The notes: generated by a model from the letters alone, not told the origin. 64,000 bases of DNA from Solwaraspora sp. WMMD1047 (GCF_029626155.1 NZ_JARUBL010000001.1:620001-684000); one strand, 5' to 3'; positions 25,986 to 34,169 are shown, numbered from the stretch's first letter. A program made the numbers and translations.

Positions 25986-27400
25986 GGCTTCTCCTCCTCG
26001 ATGTCGGACCGGTGGTGGGTGTGGGCGAGGTCGTGGATGTCGTCATCGGTGAGGTAGGAGAACCGGACCCGGACCGGTTCCCGGATGCCGTCGAGAGCGA
26101 CGAACCCGACCCCCGGCGCGGTTTCCGGGATCAGGTCGCAGGTGGCGCCCCGGTCGCGGGCGTGGTCGCCGAGGACCATGTCGACCTGTTCCGGTTCGGT
26201 CATCCGCAACCCGATACGGGTCGGGAACAGGTCCCGAAACGGCAGCACGTCCTTGCGGGGGTCCTGCAACGCGGCGATGACGTGCACCCCGACCGCGCGG
26301 CCCTGCGACAGCAGCAGCCCGAGCGCGTCCTTGATCCGGTCCCTGACTTTGCGGTCGGACAGGTACGCCGTCAACGCGGCCAGCTCGTCGACGACCAGCA
26401 CGATCAGCGGCTCATCAACGGTCGGGGTGTGCTGGCGGGACACCCCGCGTAGCCGGGCGGCCCGCTGGCGCATGCGTTTGACGGCCTCCTCCAGGACGCC
26501 GGCCATGCTGTCCGGGTCGTCGTAGGCGAACCGGGCGAACAGCGCCCTGCCGGCCGCCAGTTCCATGCCGCCTTTGGGGTCGAACACCCACAGCTCCACC
26601 AGCCCGGAGCGCACCCCGCCGGCAAGGGATCGGATCAGCGACCACAGCACCGAGCCCTTGCCCGAGTTCGTGGCCCCGGCTACCAGGACGTGAGTGCCGG
26701 CCAGCCGCAGCCGGTACGGCTGCCCGTCCTCGGCCACCCCCAACTCCAGACCGGTGAAGTCCGGGACTACCGGTACTGGCAACGGCTTCACGGTTGCGGC
26801 GAGGGGGTCGCGGCGGCGGAAGTGCAACACCACCCGATCCGGGCGCCCGGTCGAGAAGGCGCGGCCTTCCCGGAGCCGGAACGCGTACGCGAGCCGGTCG
26901 GCGGCGTGGCCCCAGTCGTCGGGAAGCTGGCCGGGCAGCATCCGCACCGTCACGACATCGGTGAACCGGTCGCAGCGCACCGACACCAGCCGGGGAACGA
27001 ACCGGTCACCGGCGAACGAGGTAGCCAGACCACAGGTTGCCATCGTGGCCGCCCACCCTCGCCGGTACACCCACAACCGCCGCCACCTGGCTACGGCCGG
27101 ATACCAGCCGAACCGCAGCCACGAGGCCGGATGCCACCGCCACCAGCCGACACACCCCGCCGCAACCGCCGCGACGACGCCGACCAAGACCAGCCAGCCG
27201 TACTCGGCCCCGATCCACCAGCCGAGCCCGACCGGGCCGGTCAACCACCAGTGCCGAACCGCCCACACGGCGACCCGGACCAGACCCCGACCCAGCCACC
27301 ACAAGACGAGCAGCCAGCCCGGCACCCGCCACGCCGGCAGCCGCATGTTCATCGGCGCAACCGGGATCTTCTCCCCCGGAATCACATTGATCAACGGCAT
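25982..27400 (-). CDS. traSA: FtsK/SpoIIIE-like DNA transfer pump (TraSA/TraB-like)
   Basis: A 472-residue protein. Two to three N-terminal membrane segments (VPGWLLVLWWLGRGLVRVAV, YGWLVLVGVVAAVAAGCV) precede the motor domain with Walker A GATNSGKGS at about residue 240 and Walker B LIVLVVDELAAL at about residue 335, then VIAALQDPRKDVLPFRDLFP. Such pumps move double-stranded DNA between hyphae. It is the only transfer ATPase in the element. Confidence 0.92.
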   Translation of the reverse strand: MPLINVIPGEKIPVAPMNMRLPAWRVPGWLLVLWWLGRGLVRVAVWAVRHWWLTGPVGLGWWIGAEYGWLVLVGVVAAVAAGCVGWWRWHPASWLRFGWYPAVARWRRLWVYRRGWAATMATCGLATSFAGDRFVPRLVSVRCDRFTDVVTVRMLPGQLPDDWGHAADRLAYAFRLREGRAFSTGRPDRVVLHFRRRDPLAATVKPLPVPVVPDFTGLELGVAEDGQPYRLRLAGTHVLVAGATNSGKGSVLWSLIRSLAGGVRSGLVELWVFDPKGGMELAAGRALFARFAYDDPDSMAGVLEEAVKRMRQRAARLRGVSRQHTPTVDEPLIVLVVDELAALTAYLSDRKVRDRIKDALGLLLSQGRAVGVHVIAALQDPRKDVLPFRDLFPTRIGLRMTEPEQVDMVLGDHARDRGATCDLIPETAPGVGFVALDGIREPVRVRFSYLTDDDIHDLAHTHHRSDIEEEKP

Positions 27401-27440
27401 CAGCAGTCACCGCCCGAGGCGGTGCCGAGCCGGACGCCGG

Positions 27441-27671
27441 CTACCACAGCAGCCCTCGCCTTTGCGACGGCCGCGCCAACGTGGCCATGCAGGTCCGGCA
27501 CGCCATGTGCCGCAGATCGAACCGGCGCGGCTTCACCCAGACGTGACACCACGGGCACCGGATCTCATCCACCAACACCGCAGCCGGCGCAAGACCCACC
27601 AGCCGCCGCAGTCCGGCCCGGAGGTACCAGGTGAGATCACGCAGCCGGAAGAAGCGAGCCGGCCGGCGCAT
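27441..27671 (-). CDS. Small Zn-ribbon protein of the AICE transfer region
   Basis: A 76-residue basic protein with two CxxC pairs (IRCPWCHVWVKP and HMACRTCMATL) that could form one zinc ribbon. The ATG overlaps the upstream stop (TGATG), so it is coupled to the 87-residue gene before it. Function unknown; small zinc proteins at this position are common in AICEs. Confidence 0.65.
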   Translation of the reverse strand: MRRPARFFRLRDLTWYLRAGLRRLVGLAPAAVLVDEIRCPWCHVWVKPRRFDLRHMACRTCMATLARPSQRRGLLW

Positions 27672-27934
27672 CAGGAACACCCCCGCCGCAGCGACTCAGC
27701 CCGCTCCCGAGCGGTCTGCGCCGATTCCTCGATCTGGATCCGGTCGCAGCCCGGATCCTCAGCGGCGACCCGGTCCAGCAGGTCGGCCTTACGGTCGTAC
27801 CAGTCCGCCCGCTCGACGGCAGGGGCGAACAGGCCCGGCATCGACCGCAGCAACGCGGCCAGTTCTGTGGCGAACGACGTCGCCCGGTCGGTGGGTGAGA
27901 GCGGGTTCAGGGCAGGGGGAACTACCGTGGGCAC
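27671..27934 (-). CDS. Small conserved AICE hypothetical protein
   Basis: An 87-residue mostly helical protein (SFATELAALLRSMPGLFAPA, WYDRKADLLDRVAAEDPGCD). The GTG start has AGGAGG seven bases upstream, an excellent site. The C-terminus is charged and probably coiled. It is translationally coupled to the zinc-ribbon gene. No family assigned. Confidence 0.65.
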   Translation of the reverse strand: MPTVVPPALNPLSPTDRATSFATELAALLRSMPGLFAPAVERADWYDRKADLLDRVAAEDPGCDRIQIEESAQTARERAESLRRGCS

Positions 27935-28029
27935 AAGGCCCTCCTTGAAGGTGAGGGGTGGGCTACGGCGCGGGGCAGGCCGGGACTCTTGGCGGGGAAA
28001 CGGCCCGCCCCGCGTGTGACTGCTCGGAT

Positions 28030-28449
28030 TCAGGCCGCGGCGAGGGCAGCGGCCGGCACGAGAGCGGTAGCGCGCAGCGAGTACGCCATCCGGGCCTTGC
28101 ACTGCCCGGAGGTCTTGCACCGCTGGGAATCCACGTACGGGGTGAGGGTCAAGCCCTCGAACGCGACGGCCGGCGGATAGCCCGGCACGGTCGACGGCGG
28201 CGGGACCGGCTGGACCGGCGCGACGACCTTCACCTTGACCTCGGTGGACCGACCGAACCGCCCGGCCTCCGGGTCGAGATCCATCACCCGGACCAGCCAG
28301 ACCCGCTCGCCGGTCTCCTTGTCGCGCGCCTGGTTGTCCGCCTCGCCCCGGCGATCGAAGTCGACCTGCGGACCGACGCCGAGGCAGAGCACCCCGGCGG
28401 GAAAGACGTACTCGAACGGGACCGGCACCTTCAACGTCAGCGGAACCAC
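28030..28449 (-). CDS. pra: Pra-like activator of AICE replication, integration and excision
   Basis: A 139-residue protein resembling pSAM2 Pra: FEYVFPAGVLCLGVGPQVDF, ARDKETGERVWLVRVMDLDP and VAFEGLTLTPYV are conserved blocks. In pSAM2, Pra activates rep-xis-int transcription and is repressed by KorSA. The GTG was chosen because AGGAGG lies seven bases upstream; earlier in-frame starts fall before this site. A candidate KorSA operator lies about 55 bases upstream. Confidence 0.8.
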   Translation of the reverse strand: MVPLTLKVPVPFEYVFPAGVLCLGVGPQVDFDRRGEADNQARDKETGERVWLVRVMDLDPEAGRFGRSTEVKVKVVAPVQPVPPPSTVPGYPPAVAFEGLTLTPYVDSQRCKTSGQCKARMAYSLRATALVPAAALAAA

Positions 28450-28504
28450 AACGAACCCTCCTAGCCTGACCAGATGCCAACCTGACATCCGCTTGATCTA
28501 ACAA

Positions 28505-28515
28505 GTTACGTCAGC
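28505..28515 (+). promoter_or_regulatory. Candidate KorSA operator in the pra promoter
   Basis: GTTACGTCAGC sits inside the dyad ACAAG-N9-CTTGT (28501-28519), upstream of pra on the opposite strand. A near copy (GTTATGTCAAG) is in the korSA promoter at 29349-29359. In pSAM2, KorSA binds a conserved sequence upstream of both genes. Confidence 0.5.
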
Positions 28516-28574
28516 TTGTAAACACAGGCAAGGGGGTTGCGAGGAGACTTCGCAAACTGTGGACGACGACGCCC

Positions 28575-29300
28575 TCAGGAAACCGGGTAGGTGTCCTCGA
28601 TCTCGTGCCGGCTACCCGGCATCACCAGCACCGACGTCAGAATCGGCTCACCGGACGCCTGGTGCAGCGTCAGCACAACACTCAACACCGGCTCATCCGC
28701 CGGCACCTCCAGGGCCTCGGCCTCGTCCGGGCCGACCCGCCGGGCGGTCATCCGCTCCGTGGCGTAGTCCGCCCGAAGGCCCTTGATCCGTCCGATGTGA
28801 TCCAGCAGCCCGCCCGGAATCGGTTCCGGTTTGATCACCGCCGTACCCACCGCGATGTCAACCGGCACGAACGTGGCCACCAGGTCCACCGGCCCCGACG
28901 CAGAGACCGTCCGCCGCCGCCGCTCATACACCGGAGTCCCCTCCGCTATGCCCAGCTCAGCAGCGATCCGAGGCGACGCCAGCACCGGCCCGACGTGCAG
29001 AATCTCCACCTCGGCGGTCTCATCCAGCTCCAGCACATCCCGCGCGTACTCCGGCGACGTGCGCCCCGACGGCGGACGCCCCCGCACAAAACTGCCCTTG
29101 CCCTGCTGGGATTCGATCCACCCGTCCTGCTTCAAGATCCCCAACGCCTTGAGGACCGTCGGACGAGACACCCCGAACTCCGTGCACAACTGGCTCTCCG
29201 ACGGCAGCGCCGCTCCCGGCCCGTAAACGCCGTCCTCAATGCGCTGCCGCAACGCGTTCAACACGCGCAGATACTTCGGCGTCGGAATCTCGTACGCCAT
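28575..29300 (-). CDS. korSA: GntR/HutC-type repressor (KorSA-like)
   Basis: A 241-residue regulator: N-terminal GntR winged helix (YLRVLNALRQRIEDGVYGPG, LPSESQLCTEFGVSRPTVLK, GKGSFV) and a C-terminal UTRA ligand domain (GTPVYERRRRTVSASGPVDL and beyond). ATG has GGAGAG six bases upstream. By analogy with pSAM2 KorSA it should keep the element integrated by repressing pra and itself. It is flanked by pra and a set of small AICE genes. Confidence 0.88.
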   Translation of the reverse strand: MAYEIPTPKYLRVLNALRQRIEDGVYGPGAALPSESQLCTEFGVSRPTVLKALGILKQDGWIESQQGKGSFVRGRPPSGRTSPEYARDVLELDETAEVEILHVGPVLASPRIAAELGIAEGTPVYERRRRTVSASGPVDLVATFVPVDIAVGTAVIKPEPIPGGLLDHIGRIKGLRADYATERMTARRVGPDEAEALEVPADEPVLSVVLTLHQASGEPILTSVLVMPGSRHEIEDTYPVS

Positions 29301-29348
29301 CGCGGGCTCTCCCCACCGGGTCCAGAGCCTCACGTCACGGAAGCTCAC

Positions 29349-29359
29349 GTTATGTCAAG
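29349..29359 (+). promoter_or_regulatory. Candidate KorSA operator upstream of korSA
   Basis: GTTATGTCAAG matches the pra-promoter site GTTACGTCAGC at 9 of 11 positions. On the minus strand it gives CTTGACATAAC, so it also contains a TTGACA hexamer usable as a -35 element for korSA. Confidence 0.5.
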
Positions 29360-29400
29360 ACAGCAGCCTAGAGCCTGCCAGCATGACAGGACAACCATGG

Positions 29401-29676
29401 TCAGCCGTTCGGTCCACTAGCCCCATCCACCGCCGGCAGCCAACCCGCCCACGGTCCGGACCGGCCGATCAGATCCGGCCGGGTGGCCCCCGGCCACCGC
29501 CGGGGCAGCACCCCGTACCGGCCGAAGACCCGCAACGCGGCCCGACGGCAGCCACACGGCGCCACCGCTTCACAGCCGGAGCACAGCCCGTTGCCGCTGT
29601 TCGGGGTGTGCCGATCAAGCTGGTCCTGCGCGGCGTGCAGCTCCTCGTACGCCGTCACCGACAGATAGACGCTCAC
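29401..29676 (-). CDS. Small Cys-containing AICE hypothetical protein
   Basis: A 91-residue protein. Cysteines cluster in NGLCSGCEAVAPCGCRRA, which could bind zinc. The N-terminus VSVYLSVTAYEELHAAQDQL is helical. The GTG overlaps the stop of the upstream gene (GTGA), so the three small genes 30192-29401 form one transcript. No function assigned. Confidence 0.65.
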   Translation of the reverse strand: MSVYLSVTAYEELHAAQDQLDRHTPNSGNGLCSGCEAVAPCGCRRAALRVFGRYGVLPRRWPGATRPDLIGRSGPWAGWLPAVDGASGPNG

Positions 29677-29915
29677 CGCCCTAGCCCGTCCGCCGACAGC
29701 AGGGACGCCCGCACGAGGATCTGTGCATGGTCGCCGGACTGACCGTCGTGCAGGATCTTCACGCCCTCCAGCCAGACCCACTCGTTGCTCTCCGGCCGGT
29801 TCGCCACCAGCCGCACCCCGGTCACCCACAACGACACCGGCCCGTCCGTCGGCCTGACCCGCTCACTGGCGTCGATCCGCACGATCGACCCAAGCTGAAC
29901 GCGAACGTCAAACAC
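29673..29915 (-). CDS. Small beta-rich AICE protein (paralog 2 of a tandem pair)
   Basis: An 80-residue protein (IVRIDASERVRPTDGPVSLW, then WVWLEGVKI) that aligns with its upstream neighbour in layout: a G-D/S-V-L/R-I-D start, a VTxV strand, a central W-W/V-L-x-G block and a final V-R/A-x-L strand. GAGGAGG five bases before GTG makes the start secure. Possibly a small SH3-like or OB-like domain; unknown role. Confidence 0.65.
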   Translation of the reverse strand: MFDVRVQLGSIVRIDASERVRPTDGPVSLWVTGVRLVANRPESNEWVWLEGVKILHDGQSGDHAQILVRASLLSADGLGR

Positions 29916-30192
29916 CGTTCCTCCTCGCCGCCTGGACGGCCCACGGCTGCACCGGCAGCCTGGCCCGATTCACCATCGGCAACACCTGCAAGCCGGCGAC
30001 CTGCACGAACACCTCACGCCGCTCCTCGGCGTTGCCGAACGGGTCGAGGCTGTAGCCGGTCAGCCAGCACCAACCCCGGTAAGTTGGCCTGCCGCACACC
30101 GACGTCACCCGCATCCGCAGCGCCCGGTCCCCGGCGAACTGCACCGACGCCCGCCCATCGATCAGCAGCACGTCACCCGGCTTCGGCACCAC
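29908..30192 (-). CDS. Small beta-rich AICE protein (paralog 1 of a tandem pair)
   Basis: A 94-residue protein (GDVLLIDGRASVQFAGDRAL, WCWLTGYSLDPFGNAEERRE). It overlaps the following paralog by eight bases and probably arose by tandem duplication. GTG at 30189 is an alternative start three bases downstream. Function unknown. Confidence 0.65.
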   Translation of the reverse strand: MVPKPGDVLLIDGRASVQFAGDRALRMRVTSVCGRPTYRGWCWLTGYSLDPFGNAEERREVFVQVAGLQVLPMVNRARLPVQPWAVQAARRNGV

Positions 30193-30293
30193 CGGCAGTC
30201 ACCCCCACGGTTGGAGGGCACCGAGGCGGGCGGGCATTCAGGAGGCCGCAGTCGACCAGACGGCCAAGCGCCGGCACCCGCCCCGGTGCCAGC

Positions 30294-30467
30294 TCAGGAA
30301 ACGGCCACCCGGCCCCGACCACCGCAGTCCAGACACGACCGCCGCGCCACACCACGAGAAGGCCCGCCCGCCACCGCGGCTGCCCGCAGCGCCGCCCGCC
30401 GCATCACGTACTTCCAGCCGGCACCGGCGCAGGAGGGACAATCGGTTGACACGTTGTGCTCGACCAT
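30294..30467 (-). CDS. DnaJ-type zinc-finger microprotein
   Basis: A 57-residue protein with CPSCAGAGW near the N-terminus and CLDCGGRG near the C-terminus, the CxxCxGxG pattern of the DnaJ Cys-rich domain, in only two copies. In AICEs such single-zinc microproteins are usually unannotated. ATG 30467 was taken; a GTG 18 bases upstream is possible and neither has a clear ribosome site. It diverges from the XRE regulator. Confidence 0.55.
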   Translation of the reverse strand: MVEHNVSTDCPSCAGAGWKYVMRRAALRAAAVAGGPSRGVARRSCLDCGGRGRVAVS

Positions 30468-30547
30468 GGACACAGGTTGTGGCACGAACCGACGCTCAAC
30501 CCGGAAAATGATTCCGGGGTCTACCGACCCCGAGGGGAGGCCCCACG

Positions 30548-31774
30548 GTGCGCGGCATGACCAACAACCTGACGATCGGCGAACGCGTCGCCTGGTACCG
30601 CCGCCGACGCGGACTGTCCCAAGAAGTCCTCGCCGGACTCATCGGCCGTACCGCCGACTGGCTCGGCAAGATCGAGAACAACCGGATCGAGCTGGACCGG
30701 CTCTCCGTCATCAAGGCACTCGCCGACGTCCTGGACGTCTCCCTCGGCGATCTCCTCGCCGAACCGTCCCTGCTCGACTGGAACGACGACACCGGCAACG
30801 ACACCGTGCCGGCACTGCGCACCGCCCTGATGAACTACCAGACCATCACGCCATTCCGTCACAGCGGCACCGACAGCCCGCCGGCGCGTCCCGACGACCT
30901 CAAGCGCGAAGTCCGGGACCTCTGGGACGCCTACCAAGGTTCCCGCTTCGGCTACGTGGTCGCCCGCCTACCCGACCTCCTCGGCCGCGCCCATGCCGCC
31001 GCCGACCAGCTCGACGGTGACGACCAGGACCAGGCCCGCCGACTCCTCGGCCTCACCTACCAACTCGCCGCCACCCAACTCACCAAACTCGGCGAGACCG
31101 ACCTTGCTTGGATCGCCGCCGACCGCGGCCTCACCGCCGTCCGACCAACCGCCGACCCGCTCGTCACCGGCTCCCTGTTGCGGTCCGTCGGCCACGCCCT
31201 GCACTCCACCGGCCGCTACCGCGAAGCCGTCCGACTCACCGAGGACGCCGCCGCCTACCTCGAACCCCACCTCGACAAGCCGACACCCGCCCTGCTGTCC
31301 GTCTACGGCACCCTGTTCCTGTCCGGAGCCATGGCCGCCGCCCGAGCCAACGACCCCACCACCACCCGAACCTTCCTCGGCGTCGCCGATGAGACCGCCG
31401 GCCGGCTCGGTGCGGACGCCAACCATCTGTGGACCGCCTTCGGCCCCACCAACGTCACCATCCACCGCGTCGCCACCGCCGGAGAACTCGGCGACGTGCA
31501 GGTCGCCGTCGACCTCGGCCCCCGCGTCGACACCACCGCCCTACCCATGGAACGCCGCATCCGCCACGCCCTCGAAGTCGCCCGCGCCTACAACTCCTGG
31601 AACCGCCCCGACGACGCCCAAGCCGCCCTCCTCGACGCCGAACAACTCGCCCCCGAACAGGTCCGCCACCACTTCCTCAGCCGCCAACTCGCCCTCACCT
31701 GGATCCGCCGCCAACGCGGCAAACCCTCCACCCAACTCGTCGGACTCGCCCGCCGCCTCAACGTGCTCGACTGA
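30548..31774 (+). CDS. XRE-family regulator with TPR-like C-terminal domain
   Basis: A 408-residue protein: an N-terminal HTH_XRE (TIGERVAWYRRRRGLSQEVL, WLGKIENNRIELDRLSVIKA) and about 300 residues of helical repeats. GTG has GGGAGG about seven bases upstream. This architecture is common beside the NUDIX gene in AICEs of Micromonospora and Streptomyces and may sense a signal to control transfer or the NUDIX gene. It ends 23 bases before the NUDIX gene. Confidence 0.85.
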   Translation: MRGMTNNLTIGERVAWYRRRRGLSQEVLAGLIGRTADWLGKIENNRIELDRLSVIKALADVLDVSLGDLLAEPSLLDWNDDTGNDTVPALRTALMNYQTITPFRHSGTDSPPARPDDLKREVRDLWDAYQGSRFGYVVARLPDLLGRAHAAADQLDGDDQDQARRLLGLTYQLAATQLTKLGETDLAWIAADRGLTAVRPTADPLVTGSLLRSVGHALHSTGRYREAVRLTEDAAAYLEPHLDKPTPALLSVYGTLFLSGAMAAARANDPTTTRTFLGVADETAGRLGADANHLWTAFGPTNVTIHRVATAGELGDVQVAVDLGPRVDTTALPMERRIRHALEVARAYNSWNRPDDAQAALLDAEQLAPEQVRHHFLSRQLALTWIRRQRGKPSTQLVGLARRLNVLD

Positions 31775-31797
31775 CCAGCCCCATCTACGCTGCCCGA

Positions 31798-32265
31798 GTG
31801 ACGGCATCCGAGACGCCCCCCATGGCCACCCCCCGCGTCGCCGCAGGCGCTCTCTTCTTCGACGACGAAGGCCGCGTACTCCTCGTACGACCCACCTACA
31901 AACCCCATTGGGACATCCCCGGTGGCTATGTCGAACCCGGAGAATCACCCCGCGCCGCCTGCATCCGCGAGATCCGCGAAGAACTCAGCCTCACGGTTCA
32001 CGTTGGCCCATTGCTCGTAGTCGATTGGGCGCCCGCCAACAACGAAGGAGACAAGATCCTCTTCGTGTTCAACGCAGGGCACTTTGATGCCGACATGCAG
32101 CAGCGCGTCGCCTTCCGCGATGGAGAACTTGCCGAGTGGCGCCTTGTCGCTCCCGATGACCTACCCGAGTACACTCCCGACCGGCTTACCCGCCGCATTC
32201 AGACCGCCGTCAACGCCCGGCGCGAAGGAAGCCCCACATACACCGAACACGGTGTCATTCCTTGA
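31798..32265 (+). CDS. NUDIX hydrolase
   Basis: A 155-residue protein with an intact Nudix box beginning GGYVEPGESPRAACIREI and continuing REELSL (G-x5-E-x7-RE-x2-EE). NUDIX enzymes cleave nucleoside diphosphates linked to other groups; the substrate is unknown. AICEs often carry one next to the XRE gene. TACGCT ends six bases before the GTG, so the transcript may be leaderless; ATG 31822 is an alternative. Confidence 0.88.
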   Translation: MTASETPPMATPRVAAGALFFDDEGRVLLVRPTYKPHWDIPGGYVEPGESPRAACIREIREELSLTVHVGPLLVVDWAPANNEGDKILFVFNAGHFDADMQQRVAFRDGELAEWRLVAPDDLPEYTPDRLTRRIQTAVNARREGSPTYTEHGVIP

Positions 32266-32309
32266 TGCGCATCCTCCGACACCCGTCCCGGTAAGGCAGC
32301 ATCAGCGGC

Positions 32310-32755
32310 ATGTACCCGATCACCATCACCGGCCACCAGGTCGACCTACGCGACTTCTGGGCCAACGACATCCCCGCCGTGCATGCCATCGTCGGTGACG
32401 ACCGCGTCACCCGGTGGCTCTCCTACGACACCCGCGGCATGGCCCAGGCCATCACCATAATCGAAGGCGGCATTCAACGTGCCCAGAACGATCCCCTCGC
32501 ACCGAGTACTACCTAGCCGTCACCGACAAGACCGACCAGATGATCGGGTTGCCCGCCTCGGCCTCAACGGAGTCCAGGCAGCCAAACTCGGCTACGCCAT
32601 CCACGCCGACCACTGGGAACGCGGCTGCGCCACCGAACGCCGCCCGCACCCTGATGACCGCGTACGGCTGCCACACTCTCAAACTCCACCAAATCGGATT
32701 GACACGCACTCTCGTGCCCTTCGAGCAGGAGCAGCCCGCCACGAGCGGGAGGTAG
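32310..32755 (+). pseudogene. GNAT acetyltransferase remnant with several frameshifts
   Basis: Fragments of one GNAT protein lie in alternating frames: VDLRDFWANDIPAVHAIVGD and VTRWLSYDTRGMAQAIT (frame of 32310), then RTEYYLAVTDKTDQMIG, then RLGLNGVQAAKLGYAIHADH, then AARTLMTAYGCHTLKLHQIG back in the second frame. At least three shifts are needed and the C-terminal third is missing. It marks the boundary between backbone and degraded cargo. Confidence 0.8.
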
Positions 32756-32854
32756 GCACGGTCGGGAGGTCGCGGAAGTTTCGAGAGATCAAAGGCGTGT
32801 GCGGCGGCAAGAGAAAGGGCCGCGCAATCCCCTGGGACAGCGCAGCCCTTTCGA

Positions 32855-33283
32855 TTACCGTTGTTGCTTAACGTACCTACGGCTCGATCCCGAACGTCCG
32901 AAAAAGTACCCCGCGATGAGCGATACGATACTGAAAAGCGGAGTCTTTAGCCCGTCCAAGAACTTCTCGGTGGCTCCAGTCGGGGCGCCATTTATTGAAA
33001 GTGTAACGAGTGCCGTTAGGCCGAGGACAACGAAGAGTCCGAGCAGAACCAAGGCAAACGTCGTGAACGACCTGCGGGTGTTGGCATCTAGCTCTTCTTG
33101 AAATGAAACCCTTTCGTAACGCTCGATCCCCATTACGGACGAAGCGCTAGGAGGTTCATTATGGGCTGGTACGGGTCCCCGATCAGTGATGCGAGCCGGA
33201 GCTAGCTCCGTTGAACCCGGGTGACCGGGACATTCACTCCCACCTCTGATCCGATCGGGGCGCCTTAGGCCGTCGGTATTCAT
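32855..33283 (-). CDS. Small membrane protein of the AICE cargo region
   Basis: A protein of up to 142 residues. Two hydrophobic helices are clear (SFTTFALVLLGLFVVLGLTA and TPLFSIVSLIAGYFFGRSG). The first about 50 residues look like untranslated sequence, and a start at ATG 33133 (MGIERYERVSFQEELD) is possible; GTG 33298 is another. It lies directly downstream of the RHH gene on the same strand. GC is visibly lower than in the backbone, which suggests separate acquisition. Function unknown. Confidence 0.55.
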   Translation of the reverse strand: MNTDGLRRPDRIRGGSECPGHPGSTELAPARITDRGPVPAHNEPPSASSVMGIERYERVSFQEELDANTRRSFTTFALVLLGLFVVLGLTALVTLSINGAPTGATEKFLDGLKTPLFSIVSLIAGYFFGRSGSSRRYVKQQR

Positions 33284-33302
33284 GGCAGCGCCATCCACTT
33301 CT

Positions 33303-33518
33303 CTAGTAGAAAACTACTCTTTCGACTTCCTTCGTTTGCGGATCCCGAATAAGGATCTGCTGCCCTTCCTTAAGGGCGTCGTCCACTACCTTGAATACCG
33401 AGACGGCTCGCCTAAGTACCTCGGTAAGTGTGACGTTCTCTCGCTCGGCAGTCGTCTTCAAGACACCAAGAACCTCGTCAGAGAGGTTGGCGGAAATCTT
33501 TTGATATCCCTTTTGCAT
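33303..33518 (-). CDS. Ribbon-helix-helix (CopG/Arc-type) protein
   Basis: A 71-residue protein: YQKISANLSDEVLGVLKTTA followed by ENVTLTEVLRRAVSVFKVVD is the beta-helix-helix pattern of RHH DNA-binding proteins, and the C-terminal part (GQQILIRDPQTKEVERVVFY) forms a short strand. Members are often antitoxins or plasmid regulators. The partner would be the downstream membrane protein, but no known toxin motif is present. An inverted repeat lies about 110-145 bases upstream. Confidence 0.75.
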   Translation of the reverse strand: MQKGYQKISANLSDEVLGVLKTTAERENVTLTEVLRRAVSVFKVVDDALKEGQQILIRDPQTKEVERVVFY

Positions 33519-33628
33519 GGTTGCTCCGTGCTCGGAAGCATGCTCAGACTGCCGCAGGCCTGTCGGCCTCGGACCTGCTCGACCCCTGTTGAGTTCTCAA
33601 GATGCCTGCCCGGCTCGGTTGCGGGAGC

Positions 33629-33661
33629 GGGTATGCCCCCCATATTACCACAGGCATACCC
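33629..33661 (-). promoter_or_regulatory. Candidate operator-promoter of the RHH gene
   Basis: Arms GGGTATGCC (33629-33637) and GGCATACCC (33653-33661) flank 15 bases that, on the minus strand, contain TAATAT, a good -10 element reading towards the RHH gene. A repressor bound to the arms would cover the promoter. Confidence 0.5.
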
Positions 33662-34169
33662 CGACTCCTGTTGGCAGAGAGGGGTGGTCGGTGTGCGCGC
33701 AAGCGACGACGCATTGCTACTGGCTACCTCGATCGGCCCCAGCGTGCCGGGCTGCCTGCGCGCAATGGCTGTCGCCAGCAACCACGCCGGACGGTGGCAC
33801 CTTTGCGGGGGCCCTGGCTCGGCACCCGTTCGTCGCTGTTGGCCCCACCAGCTGGCAGCGGCCGACCGTCTTGGATCGTGATCGCCATACAGCACGGAAT
33901 TAACGATCCGCCACAAAGTCTTCCAACACGCAGCGAACCGGGCCGAACCGGCGGACCTTTCCGTACTGGACCGTCAGCAACCCTGTCTCCTGTCTCGCCG
34001 GAATCCATAGGTGCTGAACTGCCGAAAGCCTCTCTATAAGATCAAGGCGGCCCGCTTCGCAGGCCGCTCGCGCCGCCGAACCTGGGCCGGGCCGAAGGCC
34101 CGCCGCCACGCCTCTGGCCTTCGGCCGCCAGCGCGACGGTGATAGCCCGCCGGCGGCGCGACATACGAA

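Noticed and set aside
33161-33205. AGGAGG followed by ATG on the plus strand
   Set aside because: The frame is only 14 codons (MGWYGSPISDASRS) and shows no sign of conservation; it lies opposite the upstream part of the membrane-protein gene.
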